From positions 20,079,501 through 20,143,500 of the forward strand of contig NC_056758.1 of the NCBI RefSeq assembly GCF_018687715.1: a stretch of 64,000 bases of DNA, read 5' to 3'. Positions 45,616 to 57,182 of the stretch are shown here, piece after piece; positions within the stretch are counted from its first letter, which is position 1; every line of letters begins with the position of its first letter. Under the pieces are notes generated by a model. That model was not told where the DNA came from. It did not search any database and worked only from the letters and a program-made list of their open reading frames with translations. A program made the position numbers and the translations under genes. The stretch is from Carya illinoinensis (taxonomy: Eukaryota > Streptophyta > Magnoliopsida > Fagales > Juglandaceae).

Positions 45616-47120
45616 ATGTCATGGGTGAGGGACAGTTCAAATAGGTTGCATAGAGTCACATCGAGTGTTGAGAGTAGTATACACAGTTTGGAGATAGATA
45701 GCTCTTCTGTCTTTTCTGTGAGTGAGTCAGGTGAGGAAATTGAAATTGAACCAGTAAACATGGCTGGACCTGCACCACGCACTCTCAAGGATCATTTGCA
45801 ACCCACTCGCACCACTACACCATCATGCATAGTTTTACTTGAAAATGCATCTAATTTCTCTATTAAGCATGGCATGATGTCAGTGATACCTCAGTTCCAC
45901 GGGATGGATTCTGAGAGCCCTTACCAGCATTTGACAGACCTTGAGTTGGCTTGCACCACTTTTATCACTAGGGCTGTTACTGATGAATTCATTAGACTTC
46001 GTTTGTTTCCTTTCTCTTTAAAGGATAAAGCGAAGATTTGGTTTAATTCTTTGAGGCCTAATTCTATTTCTAGTTGGTCTGATATGCAACGTGAATTCTT
46101 ACAAAAAATTTTTCCTTTTCAGAGAACTCAGTTTTTGCAAGAGCAAATTAGTCAGTTCAGTCAGAGACCTGATGAGACCTTTCAGGCTAGTTGGGAAAAA
46201 TTTAAGAATTTGATGAACATCTGTCCACATCATGGTTTTGAATCTTGGAGGTTGGTGAGCTACTTTTACACTGGTCTCACTCCAGAATGCAAGCAGTTTG
46301 TTCAGACAATGTACAATGGGGAGTTCTTCAGCAAGGAACCTGATGAATCACTATCATTTTTTGACTACCTTGCTGAGAGCGCACAACAGTGGAACACTCG
46401 TACTGATCGAGTTCCATTAGCAGCACAGCCACTGAGGGCTATTTCTGGAGGGGGCAGATATGAGCTTAAAGAAGACACCGATGTTCAGGCCCGAATAGCT
46501 GCATTGACTAGAAGACTAGAGGTAATGGAAATGGAAAAAGTGAAGGCTGTGAAAGCAGTAGAGGCATGTTCTATATGTGCTGATTCAACCCATAAGACCC
46601 AAGACTGCCCGATTATGCCAGTATTTCAAGAAGGTGGGTCTGAGCAGATGCAATCAGCTAACTGGGTTAATAGAGCACAGAATCAGCCTTTCTCCAACAC
46701 ATATAATTTGGGGTGGAATCCTCAAATTTCTCATGGAGAAATGATCAGCCTGGTAGGTCCCCACCACCTCAGCAGCAGCCATTTAATCAGGGTGCTCCTC
46801 AGCACCAGTATCCACCATATCAGAATCCTCAGAGCTATCCTTATGTAGCTCCTCCTGGATTTCAGGCTCATGTAGCTGCACAGAGTTCTCAGCCTTCATC
46901 ATCTGCAAAGAAGACTCTAGATGACAGTATGGCTCAGATGGCCAATACACTTCAGCAATTCATGCAGATTCAGGCCACCACAAATAATCAGAACACTCAG
47001 GCCATAAATGAGTTGCGAGGCACTATTAATAAGATGAGCACAACCTTGAGCACCCTAGAGAAAGGGAAATTTCCAGCACAGCCTCAGCCTAATCCTCAAG
47101 TGTATAGGCAGCAACAATAA
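45616..47120 (+). pseudogene. gag: Athila C gag
   Basis: The first ATG in frame is 45616; the Athila-like start MAGPAPRTLKDHLQP is at 45760. The gag domain shows IPQFHGMDSESPYQHL, LRLFPFSLKDKAKIWFNSL, REFLQKIFP and MNICPHHGFESW. A CX2CX4HX4C knuckle (CSICADSTHKTQDC) lies near 46567-46608. A one-base-type frameshift at about 46712-46725 moves the Gln/Pro-rich tail (from about 46713) to another frame. TAA at 47118-47120, probably a decayed CAA, then closes the frame just before the protease part. Confidence 0.9.
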
Positions 47121-47123
47121 CAA

Positions 47124-48311
47124 GTGCATAATGTCTCAGGGAATGTTATTGAGACAGCAAAGGCAGTTCTTACTTTGAGAAGTGGGAAGGAAGTTCCCCA
47201 ACCAGAGATGCCTATAGACACACAGGTAGTTGGTCCTACACCTGAAGATGTAACAGAGACTAATGAAGTTGAGAAAGAACCAGAGGTAGTGAGACCAGAG
47301 CTGAAGAAGCCTGTGAGTGCAGATGTTGAGACTAGTAAGGGATACCAACCTGTGGTTCCCTATCCTCAGAGATTGGCAGCTGGCCAAAAGAACAAGTATC
47401 ACACGGAGATCCAAGAGATTTTCAAGCAAGTGAAGATCAATATTCCACTCTTGGATGCCATACAACAAGTGCCTTCATATGCAAAATTTTTTAAGGACTT
47501 GTGCACAGTGAAGAGGAAGCTGAATGTGAAGAAGAAAGCTTTCCTAACGGAGCAAGTTAGTGCATTGATATTGAGTGAGACTCCTCAGAAGTTTGGAGAT
47601 CCTGGCTCTCCCAACATTTCCATTATGATTGGTGAATCACGCATTGGGAGAGCTTTACTTGATTTGGGGAGTAGCGTGAACTTGTTGCCGTTCTCAGTAT
47701 ATGAGCAGTTGGGATTAGGTGAGCTGAAAAAGACCTCCATCATGCTACAGCTGGCTGACAGATCAGTTAAGGTACCGAGGGGTATTGTAGAGGACGTGTT
47801 GGTCCAGGTGGACAAATTCTACTACCCAGTAGATTTTGTAGTTCTTGACATGCAGCAGCCGGTCTCTAGTATTTATCAAGCTCCTGTCATCCTAGGAAGA
47901 CCATTTCTAGCTACATCAAATGCATTGATCAATTGCAGAAGTGGAGTTTTGAAGCTTACCTTTGGGAACATGGCACTTGAGTTGAACGTTTTCAACGCTT
48001 GCAAGATGCCAGCACATTTTGATGACACAAGCGATCTGAATGCTGTGGAGAGTTTGACACCAACAGATTTATTTGCTCAACTTCTCCATTCTCTGATGAT
48101 GATTATATTTTTCAGACACCTGAATTTTTACTTGATGAGAAAATTGATCATATCAATGAAGATGACTTTGATTTTTTTGATTGTTTTGCAGATTCATCTT
48201 TACCACTTGAAGTACAATTTGCGGGAGCAAGATGGAAACCCCAGTTTGAAGCTCTACCACCACCAGACATGCTTAAATCTTCAGAGGAAGAAGTTCCCCA
48301 ATTGGAACTGA
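47124..48311 (+). pseudogene. pol: Athila C pol, N-terminal region and protease
   Basis: It is in frame with the gag tail across the TAA at 47118. It contains YPQRLAAGQKNKYHTEIQEI, VPSYAKFFKDLCTVKRKLNV and KFGDPGSPNISIMI, then the aspartic protease core LLDLGSSVNLLPFSVYEQLG, later VILGRPFLATSNALINC. The active-site triplet is D-L-G-S, close to the usual Athila form. A frameshift at about 48077-48085 separates it from RT; the correct continuation (FSDDDYIFQTPEFLLDE) is in the next frame. Confidence 0.88.
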
Positions 48312-49459
48312 AACCACTTCCTCAAGATTTAAAGTATGTGTTCCTTGGTCCTGAAGAATGCACTTTTCCGGTGGTGATTTCCTCAAAGCTAAATCAGAAG
48401 GATGAAACCCAGTTGATTGAAGTATTAAGGAAGCATCGAGGCGCAATTGGTTGGACAATAGCTGACATCAAAGGCATTGATGCCGCTGTATGTATCCACA
48501 GAATCCATCTTGAAGACGATGCTAGACCAGTTCGTGATGCTCAACGTAGGCTCAATCCTACCATGAAGGAAGTTGTGAAAGAGGAGGTGCTTAAGCTAAT
48601 CGCAGTGGGTATCATTTATCCCATCTCAGACAGTAAGTGGGTAAGTCCAACTCAAGTGGTACCAAAGAAATCTGGTTTGACTGTCATAAAAAATAATAAA
48701 AATGAGTTGATTCCAACTAGAATGGTTACTGGCTGGAGAATGTGCATTGACTATAGAAAACTTAACTCAGCCAGTAGGAAGGATCATTTTCCTTTACCAT
48801 TCTTGGATCAAATTTTGGAAAGAGTAGCTGGTAATGCATATTATTGTTTCTTGGATGGCTATTCTGGTTATTATCAAATTGCTGTAGCACCTGAGGATCA
48901 GGAGAAAACCACTTTCACCTGTCCTTTTGGCACTTTTGCTTTTACTAGAATGCCTTTTGGTTTGTGTAATGCTCCAGCTACTTTTCAGAGATGCATGATG
49001 AGTATTTTTTCTGATATGATTGATGACATTTGTGAAATATTCATGGATGATTTCTCTGTTTTTGGAAAATCCTTTGAGAGTTGTTTGCATAATTTGGCAC
49101 GTATTCTCCAGAGATGTGAGGAAAAAAATCTTTTACTTAATTGGGAGAAATGCCAATTTATGGTCACTCAGGGCATTGTATTGGGGCATATTGTTTCTTC
49201 TGAGGGTATAAAGGTTGACAAGGCAAAGATTGAATTAATATCTAAACTTCCTATTCCTAGGACAGTTAGGGATATTCGTTCTTTTCTTGGTCATGCTGGC
49301 TTTTATAGGCGGTTTATTCAAGGGTTTAGTTCTATTGCAAAACCTTTGTGCACTCTTTTACAAAATGATATTTGATTTGTTTGGACTGATGAGTGCCAAA
49401 AATCTTTTGATACCCTTAAGAAATCGCTTACCACTGCACCTATTGTGCAACCTCCGTAG
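48269..49459 (+). pseudogene. pol: Athila C pol, reverse transcriptase
   Basis: RT motifs are complete: CIHRIHLEDDARPVRDAQRR, WVSPTQVVPKKSGLTV, WRMCIDYRKLNSASRKDHFP, FLDGYSGYYQIAVAPEDQEK, TRMPFGLCNAPATFQRCM and the active site EIFMDDFSVFG. The thumb/connection has FLGHAGFYRRFIQGFSSIAK. TGA at 49373-49375 and TAG at 49457-49459 interrupt the same frame, which continues into RNase H. The second stop occupies the same codon as TAG 42293-42295 in element A. Confidence 0.92.
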
Positions 49460-49480
49460 TGGGATCATCCCTTTGAGATT

Positions 49481-51001
49481 ATGATAGATGCTAGTGACTA
49501 TGCCTTAGGAGCTATTTTGGGGCAGCGGGTGGATAATAGGCCATTTGTGATTTATTATGCTAGTAGGACCTTGAATGATGCCCAGAAAAATTATACCACT
49601 ACTGAAAAAGAATTACTTGCAGTGGTTTTTGCACTTGATAAATTTCGGACTTATATTCTTGGTTCTCCTGTTACTATTTTCACTGACCACTCTGTTCTTA
49701 AGTATTTGTTGGCTAAGAAAGATGCAAAGCCACGCTTGATTCACTGGATTCTATTACTTCAAGAGTTCAACATCAACATTAAGGACAAGAAAGGAGTTGA
49801 AAACATGGTAGCTGACCACCTCTCTAGATTGTCATCATCTCCTTCTTCAAATGCCAGCCTTCCTCTTGATGAGTTTTCTTCTGTTTTGAGATTTTGTCAT
49901 ATGGGTGCATGTGGTGGTCATTTTTCAGCAAAGAAAACAGTTTCAAAAATTTTGCAAAACGGTTTTTACTGGCCTTCCATGTTTAAAGATGCTTATAATT
50001 TTTGCAAGGCTTGTGAGCCTTGTCAAGCCTTGCAAAAATTGGGATCCATTAGCAAAAGAGACATGATGCCTCTTTCCCCTATTCTGACTTTAGAAATTTT
50101 TAATTGTTGGGGAATAGACTTTGTGGGACCTTTTTCGGTTTCTTTTGGAAACACATATATTCTTTTAGCTGTGGATTATGTTTCAAAATGGGTGGAGGCC
50201 ATTGCTTGCAAAACAAATGACCATCATGTTGTCCTGAAATTTTTGCAATCTTTGTTTGCTCGTTTTGGCATGCCAAAAGTTATTATAAGTGATGGGGGTT
50301 CTCATTTCTGCAACAAACCATTTTCTACACTTGTGAAGAAATATGGTATTACACACAGAGTTTCTACCCCTTATCACCCTCAAACAAATGGGCAAGCTGA
50401 ATTGGCAAACAGAGAGATAAAAATTATTTTAGAGAAAACCATCAAGCCTAATAGGAAAGATTGGTCGGTCAAACTTTTTGATGCTTTGTGGGCTTATAGG
50501 ACAGCTTTTAAAACAAATTTAGGGATGTCTCCTTATCGATTAGTTTATGGTAAAGCTTGTCATTTACCTGTTGATATTCAGCATCGAGCTCTTTGGGCCA
50601 TAAAACATGTTAACATGTCACTTGATGAAGCTTCAGGGTTGAGAAAATTGCAGATCAATGAATTGGATGAAGCTCGTCGGAATGCTTATGACAACGCTCA
50701 GATTGCAAAGGAACGCATGAAAATTCTGCATGATCAGAAAATTCATCCAAAGCATTTCACACTTGGCGAGGAAGTTCTTCTTTACAACTCTCGCTTGCAC
50801 ATTTTTCCTGGAAAGTTGAAATCCCGATGGAGTGGGCCGTACATTGTAAAGACCGTTCATCCTCATGGTGCCGTAGACATTGTCAATCCGAAGAATGGTA
50901 ATAGCTTCACTGTCAACGGACAACGTCTAAAGTTATTTCTGAAGGTCTTTGATCCACATGAAGAGATCTTGCTTGTACAAGACCCCAGGGAAGTGTTTTG
51001 A
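49481..51001 (+). CDS. pol: Athila C pol, RNase H and integrase in one open frame
   Basis: The 506-codon open frame continues the RT frame after the TAG at 49457. RNase [35 protein letters not shown] and [13 protein letters not shown]. Integrase: the zinc region has H-x6-H (HMGACGGH) and C-x2-C (CKACEPC). The core has [18 protein letters not shown] and [12 protein letters not shown], giving D, D and E. The linker between RNase H and integrase is 71 codons shorter than in element A. The C-terminus ([20 protein letters not shown]) has no chromodomain, as usual for Athila. As part of a broken pol it is unlikely to be made alone. Confidence 0.88.
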   Translation: MIDASDYALGAILGQRVDNRPFVIYYASRTLNDAQKNYTTTEKELLAVVFALDKFRTYILGSPVTIFTDHSVLKYLLAKKDAKPRLIHWILLLQEFNINIKDKKGVENMVADHLSRLSSSPSSNASLPLDEFSSVLRFCHMGACGGHFSAKKTVSKILQNGFYWPSMFKDAYNFCKACEPCQALQKLGSISKRDMMPLSPILTLEIFNCWGIDFVGPFSVSFGNTYILLAVDYVSKWVEAIACKTNDHHVVLKFLQSLFARFGMPKVIISDGGSHFCNKPFSTLVKKYGITHRVSTPYHPQTNGQAELANREIKIILEKTIKPNRKDWSVKLFDALWAYRTAFKTNLGMSPYRLVYGKACHLPVDIQHRALWAIKHVNMSLDEASGLRKLQINELDEARRNAYDNAQIAKERMKILHDQKIHPKHFTLGEEVLLYNSRLHIFPGKLKSRWSGPYIVKTVHPHGAVDIVNPKNGNSFTVNGQRLKLFLKVFDPHEEILLVQDPREVF

Positions 51002-52044
51002 TTTGTTTCTCTTTCTTTACAGTTTTCTTTACTTGCTTTGTTTTTATTTATTCTTTTGCTTTGATTTTATATTTCATGTCGATTGTTTGTTTTGCTTGCT
51101 TAGTTCTGTGCACTTTCTTTTCTTTCGTTCGACTCATTGAGGACTATGTCTCTCACTAGTTGGGGGGTAGCATGTGTGCACAGTTTAAAAAAAAAAAAAA
51201 AGATTTGTGAAATTTGAGCATCTTGGTGGAGTAGTTGAGCGGGATCATTTATGAAGATTTATTTTCAAGCTTAAACATAGAGCATGATTTTTTATGCATC
51301 ATATTTTGTTGATATGTGGCTTGAAACACCGGGATGTTATGCTTATTGAGATGAAACTTGATAAAATTTTTGTAGAACGAAAGGCAAATTTTGAAGGACA
51401 TTTTGCACATGCTTACGCTTGTAGTGTTCCTTATTTACCATTCATTGATTTAACACTAGAGAAGTAAACTGCAGGACTACCGAGCCATGCCAAAAAGAAA
51501 AAAAAAAGAAAAAAAAAAGAAAACAAAGAAAAAAAAAAGGGAAAAGGATTTGAAAAGATTAGAATGAAAAAAAAAAGAACAAAAAAAAAAAAAAAAGAGA
51601 GAGAAAAAGAATAAAGGCAACTTAGTGAACTTTCCTAAGTAAAAAGGGCTAGAAATAGTTACCCAAGACTTTGGAGGTTGAGTGTCCAACCTTTAAAAAC
51701 AGAGCTGGCGTGAAAACTGCTAGACCCTTGGGCTTTGAGGTAGTTAGAATCAGCAATGATTAATCTTAAGGTTGAAAAATCCTATGGCAAATCATGGCTA
51801 GTAATGAGGAACACACAACCGATCTAGCTCCACACACACATTTGAATTTTGAGACATTTGCCTTAATTCTATGTGAAAGATTGTTAAGATAGTCTTGGTG
51901 GGTATAACCCTTGGGGGTTGAGTAGTAATGTGTCACTTTTGTGAGAATTCAGAATTGTGTTTGATTGTTTTTGTTTGAATTTCGATCTTTATGCAATATT
52001 CATCTCAATTAATTTTCACTATTTTGCTCAAGGATTAGCAAAAT
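51002..52044 (+). other. 3' non-coding region of Athila C
   Basis: This is 1.04 kb without a convincing frame. It contains A/G-rich tracts at 51190-51210 and 51491-51610, and a short TTGGGGGG motif at 51160 resembling a second, internal polypurine tract. The matching region in element A is 56097-57170. No envelope-like gene is present. Confidence 0.8.
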
Positions 52045-52059
52045 GCTAGTTGGGGGGTG
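52045..52059 (+). promoter_or_regulatory. polypurine tract of Athila C
   Basis: GCTAGTTGGGGGGTG lies directly before the 3' LTR at 52060. The same sequence precedes the 3' LTR of element A (57168-57182). Confidence 0.88.
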
Positions 52060-53422
52060 TGATTGAGTTGAATTATTGCATTTTTAATGCTTTTGGAACC
52101 AATATATATTAATTCTTTCATTACTTTATCATTGGTTTTATATGGAAAAATGAATAAATCAAAATTGTGATTTTAATTGATTAAAAGCATGAATTTCTGC
52201 TCTAATTTTATCAACTGCCAATTAATATGGGTTATGGTACATTTCGCTCGAGCAGCGGCTTCTGGCCACTCGAGCGAAGCCAGGCAGATTCAAACGTTCG
52301 AATTCCGCTCGACAGTGGGCTCGAGCGAGATGCGGGAAAAGAGATCGCTCTAGCGGAGGCATTTGGCCGCTCGAGCGAATTCAGGCAGAGTCGAACGCTC
52401 GATGTTCGCTCAATAGACCGCTCGAGCGGGTTCCTGACAAACAAAGATCGCTCGAGCGGAGACATTGGCCGCTCGAGCGAAATCAGGCAGAGTCGAACGC
52501 TCGACGCGCGCTCGACACCCCGCTCGAGCGAATATCGTATTTTGACAGATTTTAGGTTTTCCGCCGTGAGACCATATAAAAGCAATTTTTCACTCTAGAG
52601 CCACGACTCTTGGGCTGGAAAACTCGGTTTTTGAGTAGAGAAACACTTAGAATTCATTTTTCCTTTGATTTTCGTTCAGATTCGAAGAGGTGGATTCATT
52701 CAATCGATCATTCATGCAGCTACACAATTTCCACTGGATCATTCACTCACACTGCAGCAGATTGAAGAACTTCTTGAGGGGTCCAATTGCCACTGCAGCT
52801 CAGCCTCTTCCACCGCTTCGAATCTTTATCTCCATTCAACTGGCTTGATCTTTTCAATTCCCTACTTGCTATTTCATTTCAGTTTTGATTTTCCGAATTA
52901 TTTTAGAGAATTTTGATTTAGACGTTTGAGAAATTTATTTGTTATTCATTCAATTCATGTTATTTATTTTTATCGTTTCGTTAAACTTTCATTTTAGTAG
53001 TGATTGCAATTACAGTGGTTTAATTTGAGAATTTGTGATTTGAACATAATGATGAACCCTAGAACATTGATTTTGGGGCTTTTCATTTTCAGTGCATGTT
53101 TTGTCAATTACTTCCTAATTTAGTTTAATTCTTAATTTAGTTTTATCAATTTCTGAATTTAATCCATTAGTCATTTACATTCCGATCCGACAATCAAAAT
53201 CCAAAAATATGAATCTAGTCCAAGACTAGTGTCCTCTCCCATCCATTGCACATACCATCATTTTATTTTCTCTTTGTGAAATTTTTTTTTCACCTTTTTC
53301 AACGAGTTTGATTTCTAAGTAACTTTCCCTGAGGAGACGATCTAGGAATTTATTCCTAATTATTACACGACATCCTCTTGCACTTGGGATAGCTTTAGTG
53401 CTACTCATTTTTGAGTGAGTCA
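52060..53422 (+). mobile_element. 3' LTR of Athila C
   Basis: It has the same ends as the 5' LTR but is 1363 bp, 132 bp longer. The extra length is in the CTCGAG array, with eight intact CTCGAG sites at 52247-52528 against five in the 5' copy. The TATA box is at 52575. Confidence 0.95.
52247..52528 (+). promoter_or_regulatory. expanded CTCGAG array in the 3' LTR of Athila C
   Basis: CTCGAG sites are at 52247, 52269, 52320, 52370, 52421, 52451, 52472 and 52523, plus a decayed CTCTAG at about 52348. A ~100-bp unit (GCTCGAGCGGAGACATTGGC...) appears an extra time relative to the 5' LTR. The last site is again 47 bp before the TATA box. Confidence 0.8.
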
Positions 53423-54856
53423 ACATACTTGCAAAGTGAATATTACATGACTTGACATATATATAATAGATGGCATACTTAGCATGACGTACTTGTAATG
53501 TATGACAATACATGACATAATATATTATGTAACAGATAAAATTTGATGACGGAATGAATTCTGTATAACAGACAATTACGTGATAACTTGGCATGGCATG
53601 ACATATATGATAACACACATACATACACTATAGTTCCTTTACTTAGCACACATACACAGTAGACTGCTAGTAAGTTAAAAGCTAACTTACCTCGATCTCC
53701 GCGTTTCTTATAAAACCTCAACCACGATCACGAGGAACTTTAATTAGTGATTTTAAAAGTTAGCACTAAATTAATAATAATTTAAAATATGGAAAATACT
53801 AGTTTAAAGAGTAAAATTTTCATTTTATTATCTACATGTAGGAAAATGACCGTTTTACCCATAACTTAAAGGATTTTGCATACTAACTCCAAAAGTCACC
53901 AAAATTTACATGTCTCATGTAAATTTTATCCTCCACTCAAATATTAATTTAGAAAAATTTAAAACTAATCACAACTATTAAAAACTCCATAGGGCCGAAA
54001 TTCCTATATGCTATTTCCATTGATTTTTGTTTCTAACTTGTTTTGATTAACCTTTTGATCTATGACTTATAAAAATGTGATCTTCAAATAAAACTATCAA
54101 ATGGTTTAAAAAAATGTCCGAAAACATATATAAGCTCCTAATTCAAGATCACATGGTTAAAAATTAACTAAAACATAATTTAGTCAAGAACATCCACACT
54201 TTGGCTTATCTGAATATCTCTTTGTATAAAATTTTATATCTTTGAAACTAATATCAAATATCTTCAAAATAATAATATAACATGTATATAAGATGCTTAG
54301 GATCCTCCAATAAAATTATCAAAGTCATTGGAATAGGTTTAGACCACCAAAGAGTTAAACTTTCTCAAAACAGAAACTGTTTTTCCTCTTCCAATTTCTA
54401 AGTTTCTAAGTTTCTAAATCTAAGAAAATATTTCATCAAAACTTTTAATCATGCAAAAATCCTCAACCAATAATCATATACACATATTAACAATACTCCA
54501 TATAAATTTCAGACCAATATCTATCCATTAGCTTGGTCAAAAATTTCAAACTATAACATATTCTCCAGTTTATCTCCCAGAATGACCTTTCTATAGTTTA
54601 CACAATATTTGACTGACCAAATAATCTTCAAATGAGATAAATAAAATATTCACATAAACTAGACTAAAAAAGGAACAACTTATATGAATGAGACTTTATG
54701 ATAAAACACTTACAAAAGCTTCGAAATGGACGTGTAAAAGAATACTTAATAGCTATCTGAGAGAGTTTGGTGCTTTCAATGAAAGTTGTAAAGAAGATAA
54801 TTTCATGGGGAGTGGCTGGAAGTATTTATGGACAAAATATGAAAGAAGATGAGGCT

Positions 54857-55043
54857 GGAGTGAGAGTTGAGTGCAGATCTCTCTTACCCGGAGTGAGAGT
54901 TAAGTGTAAGTCTCTCTTACCTGGAGTGAGAGTTAAGTGTAGATCTCTCTTACCCGAAGTGAGAGTTAAGTATAGATCTCTCTTACCCGGAGTGAGAGTT
55001 AAGTGTGGATCTCTCTTACTCAGAGTGAGAGTTAAGTGTAGAT
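54857..55043. repeat. 33-bp tandem repeat, six units, in LTR-B copy 3
   Basis: GGAGTGAGAGTT-type starts occur at 54857, 54890, 54923, 54956, 54989 and 55022. As the unit is a multiple of three, it gives a repetitive frame (VRVKCRSLLP) that I do not regard as a gene. Confidence 0.9.
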
Positions 55044-55253
55044 GGCTAAAATCTTTCCATGTGTCTAATTAAAATTTTTCTAACTATTTTCAAAAACACA
55101 CTTCTAATACCATAGTGAGTAATAATACTAACTATGTAGTTAGACTAAAACCTATACGATTAATAAATTCGTAAAAACTCATGTAGACTTCACAAGATTC
55201 CTAAAACTAATAGAAATTTCATCATTAAATTTCTAGCGGGCTGTTACACACAT

Positions 55254-56096
55254 ATATTTTATTAGCTGTGGATTATGTTTCAAAGTGGGTGGAGGCTGTA
55301 GCTCGCAAAACAAATGACCATCGTGTTGTCCTAAAATTTTTGCAATCTCTGTTTACTCGCTTTGGCATGCCTAAAGTTATCATAAGTGATGGGGATTCTC
55401 ATTTTTGCAACAAAACATTTTCTACACTCATGAAGAAATATGGTATCACACACCGAGTTTTTACCCCTTATCACCCTCAAACAAATGGGCAAGCAAAATT
55501 GGCAAACAGAGAGATAAAAATTATTTTAGAGAAAACCATCAATCCTAATAGGAAAGATTGGTCAATTAAGTTTCTTGATACTTTGTAGGCTTATAAGACA
55601 GTTTTTAAAACAAATTTAGGGATGTCTCCTTATCGATTAGTTTATGGTAAAGTTTGTCATTTACCTGTTGATATTCAGCATCGAGCTCTTTAGGCTATAA
55701 AACATGTTAACATGTAAGTTGATGAAGCTTCAGGGTTGAGAAAATTGTAGATCAATGAATTGAATGAAGCTCGTCGGAATGCTTATGACAACATTCAGCT
55801 GGCGAAGGAACGCATGAAAATTCTATATGATTAGAAAATTCATCCAAAGCATTTTACACTTGGCCAGAAAGTTCTTCTTTACAACTCTCGCTTATATATT
55901 TTTTCTAGTAAATTGAAATCTCGATGGAGTGGGTCATACATTATAAAGAAAGTTCATCCTTACGGTGCGATAGACATTGCCAATCTGAAGAATGACAATT
56001 GCTTCACTGTCAATGGACAATGTCTAAAGTCATTTCTGAATGTCTTTGATCCACACGAAGAGATCTTACTTGTGCAAGATTCTAGGGAAGTGTTTA
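55254..56096 (+). pseudogene. pol: Athila A integrase, second part
   Basis: It continues the gene interrupted at 43191: [40 protein letters not shown] and [13 protein letters not shown]. The catalytic Glu (Q-A-E-L in element C) is Lys here (QAKLAN). TAG replaces TGG near 55586, and more stops follow at 55690-55840. The tail ends [13 protein letters not shown], as in element C. Confidence 0.88.
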
Positions 56097-57182
56097 GATT
56101 TTTTTTTCCCTCTTTACAGTTTTCTTTACTTGCATTTTTTATTATTATTATTTGTTATTTGCTTTGATTTTATATTTCATGTTATTTTTTGTTTTGTTTT
56201 GCTTGCTTATTTCTGTGCACATTGTTTTCTTTCGTTCGATTCATAGAGGACCATGTCTCTCACTAGTTAGGGGGTAGCGTGTGTTCACAGATTAAAAAAA
56301 TCAAAAATTAAAAATTAAAAATCAATATGATGTGCATTGATACATATATGATTGACACACACTCCATTTCTGATATTTTGTGAAATTTGAGCATCTTAGT
56401 AGAGTAGTTGAATGAAATCATTTTGTGAATATTTATTTTCAAACTTAAGCATAGAACATGATTTTTGATGCATCATATTTTGGTGATGTGTGGCTTGAAA
56501 TACCGGGATGCTATACTTATTGAGCTGAGACTTGATAAGATTTTTGTAGAACGAAAGACAAATTTTGAAGGACATTTTGCACATGCTTATACTTGTAGTG
56601 TTCTTTATTTACTATTCATTGATTTAACACAGGAGAAGTAAACTGCAGGACTACCGAGCCATGCCTAAAAAAAAAAGAAAAAAAAAGATGAAAAAAAAAG
56701 AGATTTGAAAAAATTAGAAAAAAAAAAAGAATGAATAAAGGCGACTTATTGAACTTTCCTAAATAAAAGGGCTATAAACAGTTATCCAAGACTTTGAAGG
56801 TTGAGTGTTCAACCTTTAAAAACAAAACTGACGTGAAAACTGCTAGTCTCTTAAATTTTAAGGTAGTTAGAATCAGCAATGATTAATTTTAAGGTTGAAA
56901 AATCCTATGACAAATCATGGCTAGTAATAAAGAACATACAACCAGTTTAGCTTCACACACACATTTGAGTTCTGAGACGTTTGCCTTAATTCTATGTGAA
57001 AGATTGTTGAGATAGTCTTGGTGGGTATATCTTCTGAGAGTTGAGTAGTAACGTGTCACTTTTCTGAGAATTCAGAATTGTGTTTGATTGCTTTTGTTTG
57101 AATTTTAATCTTTATGCATTGTTCATCTCAATTAATTTTCACTATTTTGCTCAAGGATTAGCAAAATGCTAGTTGGGGGGTG
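56097..57182 (+). other. 3' non-coding region and polypurine tract of Athila A
   Basis: The region aligns with 51002-52059 of element C, including the A-rich tract (56667-56730) and the closing GCTAGTTGGGGGGTG (57168-57182). No gene is seen. Confidence 0.82.

Larger units (their letters stand above)
44299..53422 (+). mobile_element. Athila element C, full length, nested in LTR-B copy 3
   Basis: The element is 9.1 kb with the TSD ACATA (44294-44298 and 53423-53427). Its parts are 5' LTR, tRNA-Asp-type primer site, gag, protease, RT, RNase H, integrase, a long 3' non-coding region, polypurine tract and 3' LTR. Gag (LRLFPFSLKDKAKIWF, ICPHHGF) and protease (LLDLGSSVNLLP) are Athila-like. No envelope-like frame follows integrase. 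Two frameshifts and three in-frame stops inactivate an otherwise well-kept coding region. It is the innermost and among the youngest insertions. Confidence 0.95.
43197..55248 (-). mobile_element. LTR-B solo LTR, copy 3, inside Athila A; contains Athila C
   Basis: It runs from TGTGACGCCCCC to GGGCTGTTACA. The TSD CACAT (43192-43196 and 55249-55253) duplicates integrase sequence of Athila A: ...GGAAACACAT continues as ...ATATATTTTATTAGC, as in the intact gene of element C. Without element C about 2.9 kb remain, with no coding domain. Confidence 0.92.

Noticed and set aside
45333..45788. 151-codon minus-strand frame
   Set aside because: It covers the LTR end, primer site and the gag start of Athila C on the opposite strand; a shadow frame.
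51002..52044. Envelope-like gene after integrase, as in some Athila elements
   Set aside because: Only about 1 kb of non-coding DNA lies between integrase and the polypurine tract, with no membrane-protein frame.
54767..55072. Protein with repeated VRVKCRSLLP
   Set aside because: It is a 33-bp tandem repeat inside LTR-B read in frame by chance of unit length; no gene context.
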